NCBI GenBank assembly: GCA_022496205.1
Contig: WTXD01000088.1
Span: forward strand, 1 to 64,000
Direction: 5' to 3'
DNA: 64,000 nt
Origin: Gloeopeniophorella convolvens
Taxonomy: Eukaryota; Basidiomycota; Agaricomycetes; Russulales
The notes beneath the pieces were generated by a model. The model saw only the letters and a list, made by a program, of their open reading frames with translations, was not told the origin of the DNA and ran no database searches. This document shows positions 11,191-22,100 of this stretch, in pieces. The first letter of the stretch is position 1; each line of letters starts with the position of its first letter. Both the position numbers and the translations under genes were made by a program.

Positions 11191-12731
11191 TCACGTGCCA
11201 CAGCGAGCTGTACCACACGGGCGTGACGGCCGTCACGTCGCGCTTGAACGCGGGCGCGGGCGTGTCGGCGAGGATCTGGATCTGCTGCGTCTGCGCCTGT
11301 GCGCCGAGGAGCTCCTGGCCCTTGCGGATCGCGCGGGCGAGGCCGGCGGCGTCGTTCTCGAAGTAGTGCCGCGGGATCAGGCGCGAGGACGGGGCGAAGT
11401 TGATGCCGACGCTGCGGCGGGCCGGCGGCGCGCGTCAGCGGTCGCGCACATGGGCACCCGAAGGCCAGGGGACTCACATCTCATTGGCGACCGCGAACGT
11501 CTCCTGGAAGAAGGGGAGGAAGCTGTTGCGGCTGACGATGCTGGTGGTCGCGTTGGGCGGGAAGAACGGCTCGACCGGCGCGAGGGCGGCCTGAATCTGC
11601 TCGGCGGTGCCGTTCGGGATGATGCCAAGGAAGGTGGTGTTCTGTAGGTGGACGTTGAGGAACGCGCCGCCGCCGAGGTCGGCCCACGCGGGCGCCTGCT
11701 CGATCCACGCCTGCAGGAGCTTGTAGTTGTCGTCGATGTTGTCGAACGTGGCCGCCGTCGAGACGTACGTGACGGGCACGGCGGGGTGCGCCTTGTACGT
11801 GATGCTTGTGACGACGCCCCAGTTGCCCGCGCCGCCGCCGCGGATCGCGAAGAAGAGGTCGGGCAGCGCGCACTCGGAGATGGTGTGCTCGGCGCCGTCG
11901 GCGGTGACGATCGTCGCCTGGAGGAGGTTGTCCACGCCCAGGCCGTACGTCGGCGAGAGGACGGAGTGGCCGCCGCCCTGGATCCAGCCACCGGCCGCGC
12001 CAACTTGGCCAGAGTCGCCCCCGATGACGAGAATGTCGTTGTCGTCGGCGTACTTGTACACGGTCTCCCACTGTACCCCAGCGCCGATGGTGACAGAATC
12101 CTGAGGTGCGATGGAGCAGCCTGCCGGGACGAAGGCCTGGCTGCGGGTGATGCCCTGGATGCCGTGCGTCCAGAGTGCAAATCCGCCCTTGGCGGAGGAG
12201 CGACCAGCGTAGTCGTGACCAGCTACAAAACGGCGCCAGGTCAGAGGTCGTGCGGCCGAAGTAGCGTTCAGGAAACTCACTATTCTTCACGACGATACGC
12301 AGATTGTGTTTGGTCGCGAACTTGACGTACGCAGTAACGTCAAACGAGCTGGTAGCGTGAACCGAGTACGTCGGGACGCTGCCCTGTCCGCATGTCGACG
12401 AGTTCGAGGCCGGGGGGACGAGACAAGCGTCAGACGGGGTGCAGGTTTCCCAGTTGATCTGCTCGTAGTCGCCGAACTGGTCCGAGCGCCACTGGTCGAT
12501 CGGGTAGTTCTGGGTAATCGTCGCGCAAGTCGTCGCGTTGTACACTGGGTCAGTCGGGTAGCAGGCTGCGCCGATGGGGCGCTCCGCGAAGAGCTTGCCA
12601 CCGATGGTGTGGTTAAACGCGGCGAGCTTACTCGTGCTTGGGAAGCACCCATCGCCCGAGAGGCAGCGCGACAGAAAAGAGGGAGAGTGCATGCCGAACA
12701 GTGGGTGTGGAACGCAGAGTCCCCGCTCCAT
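10868..12731 (-). CDS. Berberine-bridge-like FAD-linked oxidoreductase (PCMH + BBE domains)
   Basis: Three exons are predicted: 12731-12281, 12222-11478 and 11411-10868. Phases agree and the total is 579 residues from the first ATG. The FAD-binding PCMH domain spans about residues 110-300. GHDYAGRSSAKGG contains the His (about 153) expected to hold FAD covalently. The usual second Cys anchor is not seen in the GQVGAAGGWIQGGGHS stretch, so attachment by His alone is likely. The BBE segment with YDPQNFF is at the C-terminus. Family members oxidise sugars, alcohols or secondary metabolites, and fungal ones are mostly secreted. The mature-type start (CLSGDGCFPS) is present, but no convincing signal peptide precedes it. 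The 5' end is therefore uncertain: a later ATG at 12692 or a missed exon is possible. A TTATTTAAA box lies just upstream. Confidence 0.85.
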
Positions 12732-13054
12732 GCCCCATGTTTAAATAAGTCGCTCGGAAAGCGCTCGGAAATCAGTTGCAGATTATTCTTGGCGGCGAAT
12801 TCACGAAGCACGCATTTCGAAGAGTCACCATATGTGATGTCACGAAATGCTGCTTTGTCGCGTCCGGAATGAGCGGGCACCCAGCCGGGCGTGCGGCAGG
12901 TGTAGCGCCAATAAAGCTCACCTTGGGTTTGCTGCATCACGCACAAGCCAGACAGGTGGGCACCTAGAATGATGTCGTATATGACAGCGCCACAGCGAAT
13001 ACTACAACAATCGCACGCTTCCGGGAGATTACCGACTGGGATGTCGGCGGTCTT
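12732..13054. other. Oxidoreductase upstream / GGTase downstream spacer
   Basis: About 320 bp between two minus-strand genes. It holds a TATA-like TTATTTAAA (minus strand, near 12745) suited to the oxidoreductase. No separate gene is supported. Confidence 0.4.
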
Positions 13055-14571
13055 CTACCGACCCGGGGCAGGCACGTGCTCGCGCGCCCACTGCGAAGTC
13101 TCGTGCGTCGCGTTGATGAGCGGGTCGAGGGGTTGCAGCGACCACGCAGGGTCTGGCGCAGCGATGGCCGCCGCTGCGATGGCGAGGTATGTGTGGTAAG
13201 GATCTGGAGACGTGTCCGGTGTTCTGTCAGCCCGACGCGACAAACACGGACAAGCACCGTGGGAAACGGACCGGGATGTTCTCCCGGGGCTTTGGCAATC
13301 CCGCCAAATTTGTATTGGCATTGTGCAAGGAACATGCCCAGCGCACGTCGGTCCATCAGAAAATCACCTTCGACAATCTGCGTGTGTGTCTCAGCACATT
13401 AAAAGACAGAATTTTGAAAGACAGAATGGAAGAGGAAGGAAGGAAGGAAGAGACACCCACGGCGAGCGCGGCGCCGCACCAGAACCCATAGCACGCGTCG
13501 GGTACCTTGCCTGTGCGCCCCGCAAATCCCCCGCCGCCGCCCGACTGCAGGCCAAGCAGCCAGCGCACCGTCGCCGCCCGCTGCGCCGCCGACAGCGCGC
13601 CCGCACTGCCCGGCGCGAGCCGCAGGCACGCGAGCGCGCAGTACGTCGGCCCGCCAATCGCCTCGCCGCGCGGCGTCTGGCCGTACCCGCCCTCGTACGT
13701 CTGCCGCGCGTATAATGTCAGCCAGGACACGGCGGAGGAAAGGCAGAGCGGGTGCGCACGCGACAGCGCCGGACATACGCGAGCGCGCGCGGCACGTCGA
13801 CGGCGGACCAGTCGCACAGCAGCGCGCAGACGACGAACGCGCAGTAGCTCATGCGCAGGTCCGCGTCGCCCGCGCCGGGCGCCGTCGCGAACCTGCGGGC
13901 TGCGCGTCAGGTGGAGCGGCAGGGGCGAAGGGAGAGCGCCGCGCACCCGCCTTCGTCGTCCTGGCACGCGCCGACGGTGCGCGCGACCGCGGCGCGGTCG
14001 AGCGCGCCAAAGTCGTCGCGGAGCACCGCGAGCGACAGCAGCGCGCAGTACGTCATGATGAGGTGCGGCGCGGCGCCGGGCTGTGCGCAGCGCTGCTCAG
14101 CCTCGCGTACCCGCGGGCAGTAAGCAACGCACCTGCGCCGGGTCCGCGTCGCGGCCCACCGACGGGCCCGGGCGGAAGCCCCCGTCTATGTATGTCCCCC
14201 CGGAATCAGCCTGCGCGAGGAGTGGAGGATCGCCCGTGCGCACGCACCGGCGTACTGCTCCCATATCCACGCGCGCCAGCTCGCGCGGTCCGTCTCCGAG
14301 ATCCTGCGCGGCGCGAGCCCCGTGAGGTCGAGCGTGCCGAGGCAGTAGAACGCGACCGCCATCCTTGCACCGCGCCGTCTCAGCTGGATGTCCGCGTGCT
14401 AGGGGTATGCAGGTATGGGGCGCACCGGGACGTGTCCAACTCGACGAGGCTGGCGGGCAGCCCGCCGAGACAGCGGCTGCAGTGTCCGACGTGGCCGTTG
14501 TTGTTCAGCGCGGGCAGCGGGTCCTGCTCCTGCTGTAATGGGTCTGGTTCTGGTGCGTGCGCGGTTGGCAT
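13055..14571 (-). CDS. CDC43: Protein geranylgeranyltransferase type I, beta subunit
   Basis: Eight exons are predicted: 14571-14426, 14363-14248, 14185-14133, 14080-13947, 13892-13760, 13700-13461, 13377-13272 and 13203-13055. All phases agree, giving 358 residues. The enzyme attaches geranylgeranyl to CaaL-type cysteines of Rho/Cdc42-like GTPases, together with the shared alpha subunit. The zinc site is visible: Asp262 and Cys264 in PDACYGFWCGAAL and His313 in DPYHTYLAI. Prenyltransferase repeats include YEGGYGQ, GGPTYCALA, GGFAGRTGK and KFGGIAKAPGEHP. CaaX specificity cannot be read from these motifs alone. The type I assignment rests on GRTGKVPDACYGFW and the KAPGEHPDPYHTY ending. Most donors are GTGCG(C/T); one is GTGGGT (after 13461). 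It is single copy and intact in the window. Confidence 0.9.
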
Positions 14572-15040
14572 TGTGTTATTAGCGGGTTGTTAGATGAGAG
14601 TAGAGGGAGAGAACGCAGCGCGGCGAGCGCGTGCCAACGCCGCTTGGCCGACGCTGCCCAGTACAACACGCACTTATCTCCGTACAATCATCCCGGTGCC
14701 TCGCGATCCCGAGACACGCCCAGAACAAGGGCAGACGCCTTATGTGCCGCGGTAGACGCGCAGCGCGCACACACAAGCGCGCGCGCGACAGACCAACGAA
14801 TAATTATCGTGTTATGCGACGAATGACAACTACTAGAGATACAGCGCGGCGGCCACGGAGCGAAGAGACAGAACGTGCGCAGCACGCGCGGGGCACTGCG
14901 CGCGCTGACAGCAGGGGAGCAGACAATATAGGGAACAGGGCGAACAACCGGCGAAGAAAAAGAAAGAATGGGGGAGACGAGAAGAGTGGGGGTAGGGGTT
15001 CAACGTCAACGCCAAACGCGCAACTGTCTGGTCCTGCTGA
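14572..15040. other. GGTase-I promoter / NOT2 3' flank
   Basis: About 470 bp between two minus-strand genes. It contains runs of GCGC-rich sequence and no supported frame. It must hold the NOT2 terminator and the GGTase-I beta promoter. Confidence 0.4.
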
Positions 15041-17127
15041 CTACATCGCCGCCATGCTCACGCCCTGGAACGCCCCGCGCACCTGCGGCTGCACGCCCAT
15101 ACCCGCGAGCGCGCCAGGCCCCGCCATCTGCATCTGCGGCTGCATCGCCGGCGGCGCGCCGCCCGGCATGCCTGCTGCCGCCGCCGCGAACGGCGGCGGC
15201 GCCTTCTCCTCGAGGTCCGCGTAAAGCACAACCATCTCCTTGCGCTCCTTGCCCCAGTTATCCGCATCCCAGAACGTGTACGTGCCCTGCTCGCCGCCCG
15301 GCACCTTCTGCGACGGCGCCGTGCCCGACTCCTTCGTCAGCCACACTCGCAGTTCCTTGTGGTACCGCCAGTTGCGGTTGTACCTGCGCGCCGGGGTTAG
15401 CCGGCCTGCAGAACCTGAGACAGGAGGACGCACAGCTCTTGTGCAGCTATCTCCTGCAGCGCGTCCCGCGGTGCCGAGTAGAACATGAAGAACAATGTCT
15501 CATCGCTGAACGCGGCCGCCTTGCTGGGGCCCGGCGGGGGAGGCTGCACGTTGTAGCACCCGGGAAGATGGAAGTCTGGCTCGACGGTATGCGCGGCGCT
15601 CGAATCCGCCCACGGCGTGATGAACGTTGAGTACAAGTTCCTGCGCGGGCAGTTCAATCAGTAAACCACAGCATACAAGTGAGCGGCGCGCGCACCCCTG
15701 CTGCTGCATATCGAGCCCCATCGTGCCAAGATCTGTCCCGACAGCGAGCAGCGCCTGATCCGGGTCCGCGCTCTTCAGCATCGCAAGCAGCCCGAGCAGG
15801 CCCCACCGGTCCGCTGCGGACATGAGCACCTGCTGTGCGGGCGTCTGCGGCACGGGCCCGGGCGCGAGCGCCTGCCCTTCCGCGCCAGCGCCGTTGCCAT
15901 TGCTGACGAACGGCGTGCCCTGCGCCTGCGCGGGCGCCTGCCCGCTCTGTTGGGGCTGGGGCTGTTGTTGCTGTTGCGCGAACGGGGCGGGCGGGGCGAC
16001 GCCGGGCGGCGCATGCAATGTCTGTGCCTGTGCCTGCGCCTGACCCTGCGCCTGCTGCCCCGGGGTTTGCGGTTGCGGCTGCGAGCCGTTTTGGTATGCT
16101 TGCTGGCCCTGCGCTGCCCCCGCGCCTGCCCCCGGTGGTTGATTCCATGCTGCCTGCGCTGCCGCACTAAGCTTCATATGCTGTGGGCAAGAACAGGTGT
16201 CAGCGACGGCTCTTGCAGCGAGAGAAGATGAGCGCACCCGCTGCTTCTCGTTGTCTACCTGGAGGCCTTGGAGCACACGGGGGCCCAAGTTGAGTAACCC
16301 AGGTTGATTCGGCTGCCCTGCGCCCCCGGGTAGACCGTTCAGCCCCGGCGGGTGCCCGTCGTGCGATGCCGACGTAGGCGGGCCCTGTTGTTGCGATTGC
16401 TGCTGCTGCGAGGAAGTCGGCCCGCCGCCGAGAGCGGGGAAGTCGTCTGCAGTAAAGTCGCGCGGAAGTGCCGAACCCGCGGCGGGCGTACCGGCGCTGC
16501 CCGAGGGCGGCACGCCCGTACCCGCTTGTGACGCGTAGCTCGTCGCCGGTGTCGCGTTGCTGGCGGATGCTGTCGCCGACGGCGTCGCGCCGAGCGCAGG
16601 GAAGTCGTTCGGGTCGAGCCCGAGCTCACTTGTTGATGACACCGAGGGTGCCGTCCCGCCACCTCCGCCCCCGTTACCGCCGCCTATGTTTGGCGCCGAG
16701 TTTTGTTGTAAATGCGAGAGGCCCGGATGCGCGCCGGGTGGCGGTTGCTGTTGCGTAGGCTGACCTTGCTGTTGCTGGTGTGGCGGGAGTGGGAGCTGTG
16801 GATGCGATTGCTGGGATTGTGACTGTTGTTGCTGCTGAGGATTTGCAGCGCCGAAGGGGAACCCGCCGGGGGTGCGCGGCTGCACGAACGCTCCCGGGGT
16901 AGGTTGCGGCACCATGTTTTGTGTTGTTCTGTGATTCTGGAGACCAGGCGCAGGATATCCTGGCACCATGTTCCGAGGCGGTAGACCGTAGGTAGGGTAC
17001 GGGCCTCTGAAGGGTCCACCGATGCCAGGTGCGGGTCCGAGACTTGGGGGTCGCTGGGGCGGTTGACCTGGGCGACAATAAGATTTTCTCAAGTACACAA
17101 AACACTTCACAGACCTGGTCGATTCAT
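15041..17127 (-). CDS. NOT2: CCR4-NOT complex subunit NOT2
   Basis: Five exons are predicted: 17127-17115, 17067-16238, 16180-15696, 15640-15434 and 15383-15041. Phases agree, giving 625 residues. NOT2 is a core scaffold subunit of the CCR4-NOT deadenylase/transcription regulator and pairs with NOT3/5 on NOT1. The first exon is only 13 nt (MNRP). Residues about 80-400 are Gln/Pro/Ser-rich and disordered, with two DFPALG motifs. The NOT box occupies about 405-590: DRWGLLGLL, ALLAVGTDLGTMGL, NLYSTFITPWAD, FFMFYSAPRDALQE and NRNWRYHKELRVWLTKE. A Gly/Pro/Met-rich tail follows. The second intron (16181-16237) is 57 nt with no stop, so retention would keep the frame. The gene is divergent from RPC9 across a 114-bp gap. 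Confidence 0.92.
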
Positions 17128-17241
17128 TGTATGAAGAGTAAACGCAATGATTGAGGAGAACGCGGAGGAGGTGATGAGTGTAGAGGAAAGCGACGTCGGT
17201 TGATCCCTCTTTGGTCTCTTTCCCTTTTCGGCCACCATCTC
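17128..17241. promoter_or_regulatory. Shared NOT2/RPC9 divergent promoter
   Basis: Only 114 bp separate the NOT2 and RPC9 start codons, so the interval must act in both directions. A CCCTCTTTGGTCTCTTT pyrimidine-rich block lies on the RPC9 side. A recognisable copy of this interval is present at 56892-57060. Confidence 0.6.
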
Positions 17242-18034
17242 ATGGAGGTCGCTCAGTTTCTCGCATTTCTCTCTTTTGCGCGCTATTGACTCTCTAACAC
17301 TAGGTCTTGAATGCTAGAGCATCCCTGCTGTCGAACTATGAAGTCCTTGATCTGCTGCGCGAACTAGAATCGGACCATATCGCGCGCTCGCGCACCGCGC
17401 AGCGGCTCAAAAAGGAGGAGGGTGACGCAGCGGCTGCCACAGGCCACACGCCGCAGAACAACCCAGAACCTCAATTTTCTGTGTCAGAGAACTTGCGCAC
17501 CGTCGAGGTGGAGGTGTGTCCTACGCTCGTGCGCACTGAAGCCGCGTCGCTGACACGCCCACGCAGGCGATCCAGTACCTCTCGGCAGACTACCAGCCAA
17601 CGCGCATGCAGACACCGGAGGGCATCCAACGCCTCACCCATGGACTTGCGCCCTTTGGACTCACCAAGGCCGAGAAGCTCCAGATTGTGAATCTCACGCC
17701 TGTGGAGCCCGTCGAACTCTACGTCGTGCGCACCTCCTACCCGCCTCGCATGTCTGATCTCACGCGCGTTGCTCAGATCGTGGAGGAACTGGAAGATCGG
17801 CTGGGGGAGCGGATGGAGGAAGTGCTTGACATCGTGCGCTCGTCTCTCTCTACGCCAGCAACATCGTCCGACGGGCCATCTGCACCCGCGCCACTCGAGA
17901 TCGTCGCCGAGACGCGCTTGGAAGATTACGGGGCCGATAGCATGGGATGGGAGCGAGACGCGAATGAGGTCGAATTTGTCGATGCTGGCGAGGGTGCCGG
18001 GATTGAAGGTGATCTGGACGTCGATGACGACTGA
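17242..18034 (+). CDS. RPC17: RNA polymerase III subunit RPC9/RPC17 (intact parent copy)
   Basis: Exons are 17242-17247 (ATG GAG), 17304-17513 and 17567-18034, giving 227 residues. The first donor is GTCGCT. RPC9 pairs with RPC25 in the Pol III stalk and is needed for initiation of tRNA and 5S transcription. The Rpb4/RPC9 fold spans about residues 1-155: LLSNYEVLDLLREL at the N-terminus and LTKAEKLQIVNLTPVEPVEL in the second half, the family's strongest signature. An acidic tail ends in DDD. The family is usually 120-160 residues; the extra length here is the low-complexity tail and the linker after residue 35. Decayed copies of this gene occur five times further right, each beside an NLR or an NLR remnant. 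Confidence 0.88.
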
Positions 18035-18117
18035 GCTGTGCCGCGCGACCCTTTTGTTTTGAGCGAACGGTCCTCGACGGTGCGTTGTCTTTCGTTCTCC
18101 CATTCCCGGTATTCATC

Positions 18118-18123
18118 AATAAA
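18118..18123 (+). terminator. AATAAA polyadenylation signal of RPC9
   Basis: A canonical AATAAA lies 84 nt after the RPC9 stop codon on the same strand. Confidence 0.5.
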
Positions 18124-19127
18124 TGTCGAATGTAGCAAGCTCCCCGTCCTTTGTCGGTCGAGCCAAGTGCCTGTCAGATCATTGATCTCGCCCCGGCCCC
18201 GCGCTATGCGCAGGCCGCCAGTTGATCCAATCAACTCTCCTACTTTGCTCTTGCGCTCGAGCATCTCGCAGCGGCCCACCGGTTCCTGTTGAACATCCTT
18301 TGTACGCTCTTGGCTTTGGCACGATTGCCAATGAACACTATACTCTCGGTCCACGTCATAGGCCATGACCTCTTATAGTGTCTCATGCCCGGACTCTCCT
18401 CGAACGAGCATGCGTCATCCCGGTAGACGACGGTTGCATTCACAACTCGAACCTGGAGGGCACAGCGTATGGAGCGTGTATCAACGACTCGAACGCAGAG
18501 CACGGGGTGCTATCAGTGGCGTGATGTTCAAGTTCGCCACGTGGCCTTGCGCGCCGCAAATCTGCACCGATTCTCTTCTTTTTTTTTTTGAATCAAAATG
18601 TACCTCCACATCTCATCGTGTAGCGTGGCGCTGAGGAGTGATCTGAATCTCTGAAAATTTGTGATATACTTCTCAAATGCTACGATTTGGGGCTTTATCA
18701 GCACCTTGCCATGTTACTGACGCTTCCAGCCATCCCAAACTCCATAGAATCAATATAAAGCATATATATCAATTTCAATATACAATGTCCTTGAGGCAAA
18801 AGACCTGTTTAGTTCACTTTCAGGTGTAAATTCGTCAGAAGGATTGGTAAGTGGGGAACACTGTACTCTTTCGTCCGGCATCGCTCTGGCACCATGGTTA
18901 ATGCATGATTTGAGTGAGATATTGCAAGTACAACAGCATGCACCCCGTCCGCGCGTCGGCCGTCGGCGCCGGGGCGGCAAACACCGCGCCATTAATAGTA
19001 TCGTATAGTTGCGTACCGTAACGACAGCGAGATCGTAGATCAACATACCCAAATGATAAGAATAAAGCCACTTCTGAGAGGGTGCTATAATACAATATAA
19101 GAAGGTAGCGCGACATAAAGCCAGATC
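18124..19127. other. RPC9 / NLR-A convergent spacer with a probable insertion
   Basis: Up to about 18495 and again from about 19010 the spacer matches the equivalent spacers beside NLR-C and NLR-D (for example the TGTATCAACGAC block and the CGTA(C)CGTAAC block). The roughly 510 bp between has no counterpart there, which suggests an insertion. It contains an 11-T run at 18579-18589. No terminal repeats were recognised. Confidence 0.45.
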
Positions 19128-22100
19128 CTACCGTTCCTGTGCATAGCATTTCGCCCAATCCGATCCGTGAACAAACCGATCGAGGTCCAGCACCGTCTCG
19201 TGGGCTCCCGCCACCCAAGCGTTGCTTGGGCGGCACAATGCAACTCTATGCGCCTCCGGGACCCACAATAGAAGTTCACCACCAGGACCGCGGATCCACC
19301 CGTCATCTTCGTTGATCTTGGACTGGTCTCCAAACATGACCGGATCCCCAACCCCGGGGGCTGCTCCGGGCTGGACGTGCGACACGGCGGCGGGGGAAGA
19401 ATCGTAGTGAACGGGGGTATTGGTCATGGGCGCGGGACGGGGACTCGGACCTCGACCGCGCGTGGAGTCAGTACTAGTTGTCCCGTCCACGAACAACCTC
19501 CAAAGTCGAACTGTTCCATCACGCGAGCCGGATGCGATGGATCGACCGTCTGGCGAGAACGCAACAGACCAGACCCTGCCCGTGTGCCCACACAATGGCC
19601 CTGCAACCGTTTCCCCTGTCCTGGAGTCCCAGATGCGGATTTCTTTGTCGTCCGATCCTGAGGCGAGGTACTCGCCGCCAGGCGAGAATGCAACCGAGTT
19701 GACTTCATCAGAATGGCCCTGGAATGGTCCCGCAATCGGGCCTCCTGACGTTGCATCCCAGACACAGATCGTGTCGTCCTGCGATCCTGACGCGACGCGT
19801 AGACCGTCGGGGGAGAAAAGCATAGAGAAAACCCTGCCCGTGTGCCTGACAAATGGCCTGCCCACGACCACCCCCGTCCTTGCATCCCAGACGCGAACAG
19901 CGCTGTCGTCAGAGCCGGAGGCAATGTTCCGGCCGTCTGAGGAAAATGTGACAAATCGCACGATACCGGCGTGCCCCTCTAATGGCCCCACAGCAAGCTG
20001 TCCTGACCCGGAGTCCCAAACGCGTACCGTCTTGTCTGCTGAGCCCGAGGCGATGTACTTGCCATCGGGGGAGAATGAGATTGAGAGGACCGTATCCGCG
20101 TGCCCGGACAACGGCTCCAAGGCCGCCTCTCCCGTCCCGCGATCCCAGATGCAAATTGTCCCGTCGTCCGAGCCCGAGGCAACAGAATGACCGTCCGGCG
20201 AAAACGCCACAGAGTGTACCTTCGCGGTATGTCCTCTGAATGGTCCTGCAACCATCGCTCCGGACAAAGAATCCCATACTCGAATCGTCTTGTCTCCCGA
20301 GCCTGAGGCAACGTACTTTCCGTCACATGAGAACGAAACGGAGTAGACAGTGCCTGTGTGTCCATGATCTTGAACATGCTCTGCCGCCGTCATGCCGTTC
20401 CAGAGGTCCCAGAGGCGGACTGTGTGGTCATCGGAGCCTGACACGATTTGTCGACCATTCGGTGAAAACGCAACAGACCGGACGCAATCCATGTGGCGAT
20501 GGAATGGACCGGCCACTGTCTCTCCAGTGAGGGCGTCCCAGATGCGAATGGTATTGTCATTCGAACCTGAGGCAATATGTCTGCCATCTGGCGAAAATGC
20601 AACGGTGGTGACGCAGCGGGTGTGCCCCTCGAGCCGGCCCTTGATTAGCGCACCGGATACAGAGTCCCAGATGCGGATTGTGTGATCATCTGAGGCGGAG
20701 GCAATGCGTTTGCCGTCCGGCGAGAATGCTACTGAGCGGACCCAACCAGTATGTCCACACAACGGCCCCGCAACCATCTCTCCTGTCATGGAATCCCACA
20801 GGCGAACTGTATGGTCATCCGATCCCGAAGCGATGCGGTGACCACCCGGCGAGAATGCAACGCAATTGACCCAGCCAATGTGTCCCTTGAATGGCCCTGC
20901 GACTAGCGCTCCGGATCTGGCATCCCAAACACGAATTGTCTCGTCGGCCGAACCAGAGGCGACAAGCTGTCCATCAGAGGTGAATGATATCGACAGGACC
21001 AGGCGTGTGTGCCCAACCAACGGCCCCGTCACCATATCTCCCGTCTTGGAATCCCAGATGCGGATAGTGCTGTCACCTGAGCCCGAGGCGAGGTGAAGAC
21101 CATCTGGGGAGAAGGCGATAGAGTTGACGTCGTCGGTGTGACCGTCGAACGGCCCTGCGACCAGCTTTCCGGTGATGGCATCCCACACACGGATCGTCTC
21201 GTCGCGGGAACCTGAAGCGACGCGCGTGCCGTCCGGCGAGAATGCAACAGACAGACATTCGTCGTCATGTGCTGGGATGACCATTTCGGTCATTGGCCAG
21301 CTGGACAACCTGCCTCGCTTCAAGGAAAGCACGTTTGGGAATTTGCCCGCGTATCGGGAGAAGATGAGAGAATTGGACGGTGTGAAGGGCAGGGAAGACA
21401 GGTATATGTGCGGAGCGCTGCGGGCGATTGGCTCTGCAAAGTAGCGTGCGAACTCAATTGCGTCATCGAGCAGCAATGCGGAGTCACGCAGCCCCACCAC
21501 TGCACCCTGATACGGCATGAGTCTCAGAAAGAATGCTTTGACAACGACAGCAACTACTCACGTTATCTGTTATTCCGGACAGCCACCTTTTCACAGTTAG
21601 CAGCGCTGGTGCAGCTGCCTGGGCATGGCCAGTTATACTGAGGAACTCGAGCCACGGCAAATAGTTGAGCTCGAGAAGTAGTCGGATCTTGTTGAGGAGC
21701 CCACGGTCCACGCCGACCAGGTTCAAGTGGTAGTCCCAAAATCGAGCACTATATAAAAGTGCATATGGAATGTATTTGGAGATGCGAGCGTCGAGATCTT
21801 CGATGTTGCTGTTTGCTTCATGTGACGTTAGAAGCTTGCATATATTGACCTCAAGATGGCGGTCCATCGATCCAAGGCAGCAATGTGCCAGCTGACGGTG
21901 CGCGTCCTCGATATCGACATAGAATTCGCCGCTCCTCTCTCTGTTCGTGAGAAAATCTCGAAAAGACGTGTGGAGCGGAACAACAGGGAGAGAGCGATTG
22001 GCTACTGCAACGTTGCTCAAGAGAGATCCTAGACCTCCAACAATGCTCAGTATAGCACCCTCTTCGTTGGTGTCTTGACCGTATCTTCGTAACGAGGTGA

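Noticed and set aside
11648..12325. 225-codon + strand frame over the oxidoreductase
   Set aside because: Antisense to strongly supported exon 2; Arg/Val/Ala-rich composition reflects high GC.
15500..16150. Arg/His-rich alternative frames in the NOT2 locus
   Set aside because: Shadow frames of the Gln/Pro-rich coding exon, whose phase-consistent model ends in a clear NOT box.
19420..20190. Long + strand frames antisense to the WD40 exons (also 28319-28939, 36213-36725, 46437-47183, 59566-60213)
   Set aside because: They mirror the repeated WD40 codons on the minus strand and recur at the same place in every copy; they are a by-product of repeat composition.
19500..21300. Regular 126-129 bp periodicity, CRISPR-like or satellite-like at first sight
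   Set aside because: The period equals 42-43 codons and each unit translates to one WD40 repeat; there are no short constant repeats with variable spacers.
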